Of a stretch of DNA of 15,977 bases, positions 14,567 to 15,977 are shown piece by piece. Numbering within the stretch: the stretch's first letter is position 1; each line of letters opens with the position of its first letter. Source of the DNA: an uncultured Alphaproteobacteria bacterium (lineage in GTDB: Bacteria; Pseudomonadota; Alphaproteobacteria; UBA7985; CAJQQZ01); contig CAJQQJ010000104.1 in NCBI GenBank assembly GCA_905480445.1, positions 1 to 15,977 of the forward strand, given 5' to 3'. The translations under genes were made by a program, and so were the position numbers. The notes beneath the pieces were generated by a model, which made no database searches, was not told the DNA's origin, and saw only the letters and a list, made by a program, of their open reading frames with translations.

Positions 14567-15193
14567 ATGAGGTTTATTCGACATCTATTTCTTATTCTCG
14601 CACTCTTTGCTCTGACGGGCTGTGGCGAGATCTTCAAACAGATCTGGTGGAAGTCCCAAGGTAGAGAAGTTCCTGAAGATTTTGGCGGCGAGAAACCTGC
14701 TGTTGTTTGCCCAACTGTGCAAATTGCGCCGGGCATGCGTAGCTTGCTGCGTGCGTCCCAACCTGGAGAATCTTACCGGGTTGATATTGCAGGCGCTAAG
14801 ACGGCCTGTGATAAACTGGGCAGTGATACCTTGACCCAAATCAAGATTAAGTTCCGTGTTTTAGCAGGCCCAGGTAATACGACACAACTGGCAGAAATTC
14901 GCTATTTTGTTTCCGCCTCTGATGGTGATGGTAAAAACCAAACCAAGAAGTTCTACACTTCTTACTTCCCTGTTCGAGAAGCGGGTAAGCCCTATGAGAC
15001 CGTTGAGATTATCGAGCATAACGTTATCACGCGCCAAAAGAAGTTCCTGCTGTCTGTCGGTATAGAACAAGACCCAAAACGCCCTCAGCCTGGGCAGGCA
15101 CAAACGGTTCAGCAGCAGACGATCAGGGCGGTGACTATTGCGCCAGTACAGCAAGAAACGTTGCCTGGGACAGAGAACCTTATCTGGCGCTAG
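14567..15193 (+). CDS. Putative lipoprotein of unknown function
   Basis: I do not recognise this family. The 208-residue product begins MRFIRHLFLILALFALTGCG, a signal peptide with a lipobox (L-T-G-C), so C19 should be lipidated and the protein anchored in a membrane facing the periplasm. After a short Trp-rich stretch (IFKQIWWKS) a soluble domain spans about residues 40-170, rich in alternating polar and hydrophobic residues, suggesting beta strands. C48 and C81 could form a disulfide. A Pro/Gln-rich stretch (about 171-185, PKRPQPGQAQTVQQQ) precedes a short C-terminal segment. It is divergent from ispH (116 nt between starts) and converges with the thioesterase gene (17 nt). The ribosome-binding site is weak. 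Confidence 0.85.
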   Translation: MRFIRHLFLILALFALTGCGEIFKQIWWKSQGREVPEDFGGEKPAVVCPTVQIAPGMRSLLRASQPGESYRVDIAGAKTACDKLGSDTLTQIKIKFRVLAGPGNTTQLAEIRYFVSASDGDGKNQTKKFYTSYFPVREAGKPYETVEIIEHNVITRQKKFLLSVGIEQDPKRPQPGQAQTVQQQTIRAVTIAPVQQETLPGTENLIWR

Positions 15194-15210
15194 TGTGAGT
15201 TTTGAGACGG

Positions 15211-15603
15211 TTAGCTTGGTGCTTTGCTCATGGCTTCGGATTTGGCTTTAGAGACGATGAAACGGTCGTGACGGCCTTTCATGATAACTTTGCCGTTCTG
15301 CGTGAGGGTGGCGGAAAATTGTAACCTGCGCCTGTCAACCAACTCCAAAATGGCTTCAATCTCAATTGGTGTGCCCGGTACCGCCGCTGCTAGATGGTCG
15401 ATGCAAACATGTGTCCCGACCGTTGCGTCATCTTCATCGTAAAACGGCATCACATTGTAAGTGCAAGCAAATTCGATTTCCCCGATCAGGTGAGGGGTCG
15501 AGATAACATTAACGCCCTCATTACCCAACGCCGCAGCTGTTTGTTCCCAAGCCACATCGCGGCTGTAAGTTTTTGAGTAGGGCAGGGATGGGAGTTGTTT
15601 CAT
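15211..15603 (-). CDS. Hotdog-fold acyl-CoA thioesterase, FlK (fluoroacetyl-CoA thioesterase)-like
   Basis: The protein from the ATG at 15603 is 130 residues, about the size of a single hotdog domain. It matches the FlK-type thioesterase family: T36, E44 and H70 have the same +8 and +34 spacing as the catalytic Thr, Glu and His of FlK (T42, E50, H76), within STPHLIGEIEF and GTHVCIDHLAAAVPG. The true substrate is unknown; many relatives act on other acyl-CoAs. The frame opens further, to ATG 15666, and there is an ATG at 15609. I prefer 15603 because AGAAG lies 6 nt upstream of it, and the family begins near there. A weak promoter candidate on the minus strand, TTGATA then TAAAGA with 17 nt between, lies upstream of the start. 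It converges with the lipoprotein gene. Confidence 0.88.
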   Translation of the reverse strand: MKQLPSLPYSKTYSRDVAWEQTAAALGNEGVNVISTPHLIGEIEFACTYNVMPFYDEDDATVGTHVCIDHLAAAVPGTPIEIEAILELVDRRRLQFSATLTQNGKVIMKGRHDRFIVSKAKSEAMSKAPS

Positions 15604-15711
15604 GGACATCTTCTTTTCTGATGAGGTTAGCAAGGTGAAGCGCATCTTTAAATGAATAGCAGGCATCTATCAAAAATGCAGGCGTAGTTGTCTCAGACCA
15701 TCTATCCATGC

Positions 15712-15810
15712 TGTCATACCCGCCTTGAGCGGGGATCTCGGTTAGAGTTAATCCGATGTTTCAAAGATATTCTTGTCTTCAAAGAAAGATCCCCGCTCAG
15801 GGCGGGGACA
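15712..15810. repeat. Inverted pair of REP-like GC-rich hairpins
   Basis: The left arm CCCGCCTTGAGCGGGGATCT (15719-15738) and right arm AGATCCCCGCTCAGGGCGGG (15787-15806) are inverted copies with one mismatch that still allows a G-T pair, separated by 48 nt. TGTC (15712-15715) pairs with GACA (15807-15810) beyond a 3-nt ATA bulge. Each arm also folds alone: CCCGC/GCGGG (15719-15733) and CCCCGC/GCGGGG (15791-15807). This is the layout of paired repetitive extragenic palindromes. Read on the minus strand the right hairpin is followed by ATCTTTCTTT, so it could also end the glutamine-synthetase-family transcript. The rest of the 15667-15838 intergenic stretch shows no gene I can support. Confidence 0.75.
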
Positions 15811-15838
15811 ATAATCTCTGTTCTGATAAGAATTTAGC

Positions 15839-15977
15839 TTAACAATCCAATGTGTTAGCGCGTTCCCAATCGCTTAGGTGACGGGAGTAGTTGTCCCATT
15901 CTTTGAGCTTTAGTTTGGTGTAGGCAGCGTGGAATTCGTCGCCCATCCATTTTTTGAGGACCTTATTGGACTCAAAA
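15839..15977 (-). CDS. Glutamine synthetase family protein, C-terminal end (partial)
   Basis: The gene enters from the right edge of the window and ends with a TAA at 15839-15841; 45 codons are visible. The peptide includes WMGDEFHAAYTKLKLKEW and ends RHLSDWERANTLDC. This matches the C-terminal pattern of glutamine synthetase family enzymes ('lG-x-e-F-x-x-a-y-x-x-x-K-x-x-E-W-x-x-y-x-x-x-v-s-x-W-E'), which ligate ammonia or amines to glutamate with ATP. The catalytic domain lies outside the window, so true glutamine synthetase cannot be told from gamma-glutamyl-amine synthetases. It is not the GlnA type I ending. It is read in the same direction as the thioesterase gene but separated from it by the inverted repeat. 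Confidence 0.65.
   Translation of the reverse strand, partial: FESNKVLKKWMGDEFHAAYTKLKLKEWDNYSRHLSDWERANTLDC

Noticed and set aside
15604..15666. Upstream extension of the thioesterase to ATG 15666
   Set aside because: There is no ribosome-binding site at 15666, and the extra 21 residues are outside the hotdog domain, while AGAAG is well placed for 15603.
15521..15709. A 62-codon minus-strand frame overlapping the thioesterase start in another frame
   Set aside because: Its N-terminal part looks protein-like by eye, but it has no clear ribosome-binding site and most of it overlaps the conserved thioesterase.

Overview
The window reads as a block of conserved housekeeping genes from a free-living, aerobic alphaproteobacterium of moderate GC. 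This rests on the gene order ctaC-ctaD-ctaB-(CoxF-like)-ctaG-ctaE-DUF983-SURF1, on the alphaproteobacterial form of the oxidase subunits, and on the linked thrC, M16 peptidase, ispH, rnhA and YqgE genes. The genus cannot be fixed from the sequence. I see no phage, transposase, plasmid, CRISPR, rRNA or tRNA.

Region 1 (1-1795, plus strand): the end of ctaC and all of ctaD encode the catalytic subunits of an aa3-type cytochrome c oxidase, closed by a strong intrinsic terminator. Region 2 (1807-9627, plus strand): nine tightly packed genes follow, with gaps of at most 25 nt and three overlaps. These are ctaB (heme O synthase), a 46-residue CoxF-like membrane protein, ctaG (CuB insertion), ctaE (subunit III), a DUF983 protein, SURF1 (heme a handling), an M32 carboxypeptidase, threonine synthase and an M16 zinc peptidase. 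The first six serve oxidase assembly or structure; the last three appear to ride on the same transcript.

Region 3 (9642-13031): a YqgE/AlgH-family gene (minus) converges on the M16 gene. It shares a 131-bp divergent intergenic region, which contains a perfect 7-4-7 palindrome, with a complete ScsB/DsbD-type transmembrane thiol reductase. A Prx5-type peroxiredoxin gene follows the reductase. Region 4 (13035-14450, minus strand): ispH and rnhA form a two-gene operon that ends 3 nt from the peroxiredoxin stop. Region 5 (14567-15977): a lipoprotein of unknown function (plus), a FlK-type hotdog thioesterase (minus), an intergenic pair of inverted REP-like hairpins, and the C-terminal end of a glutamine-synthetase-family gene (minus) cut by the window edge.

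No clearly new multi-gene system is visible. The points most worth a second look are the terminator splitting catalytic from assembly genes, the short CoxF-like gene, the M32 peptidase inside the oxidase-assembly cluster, the palindrome between yqgE and the thiol reductase gene, the orphan lipoprotein, and the paired REP-like hairpins.
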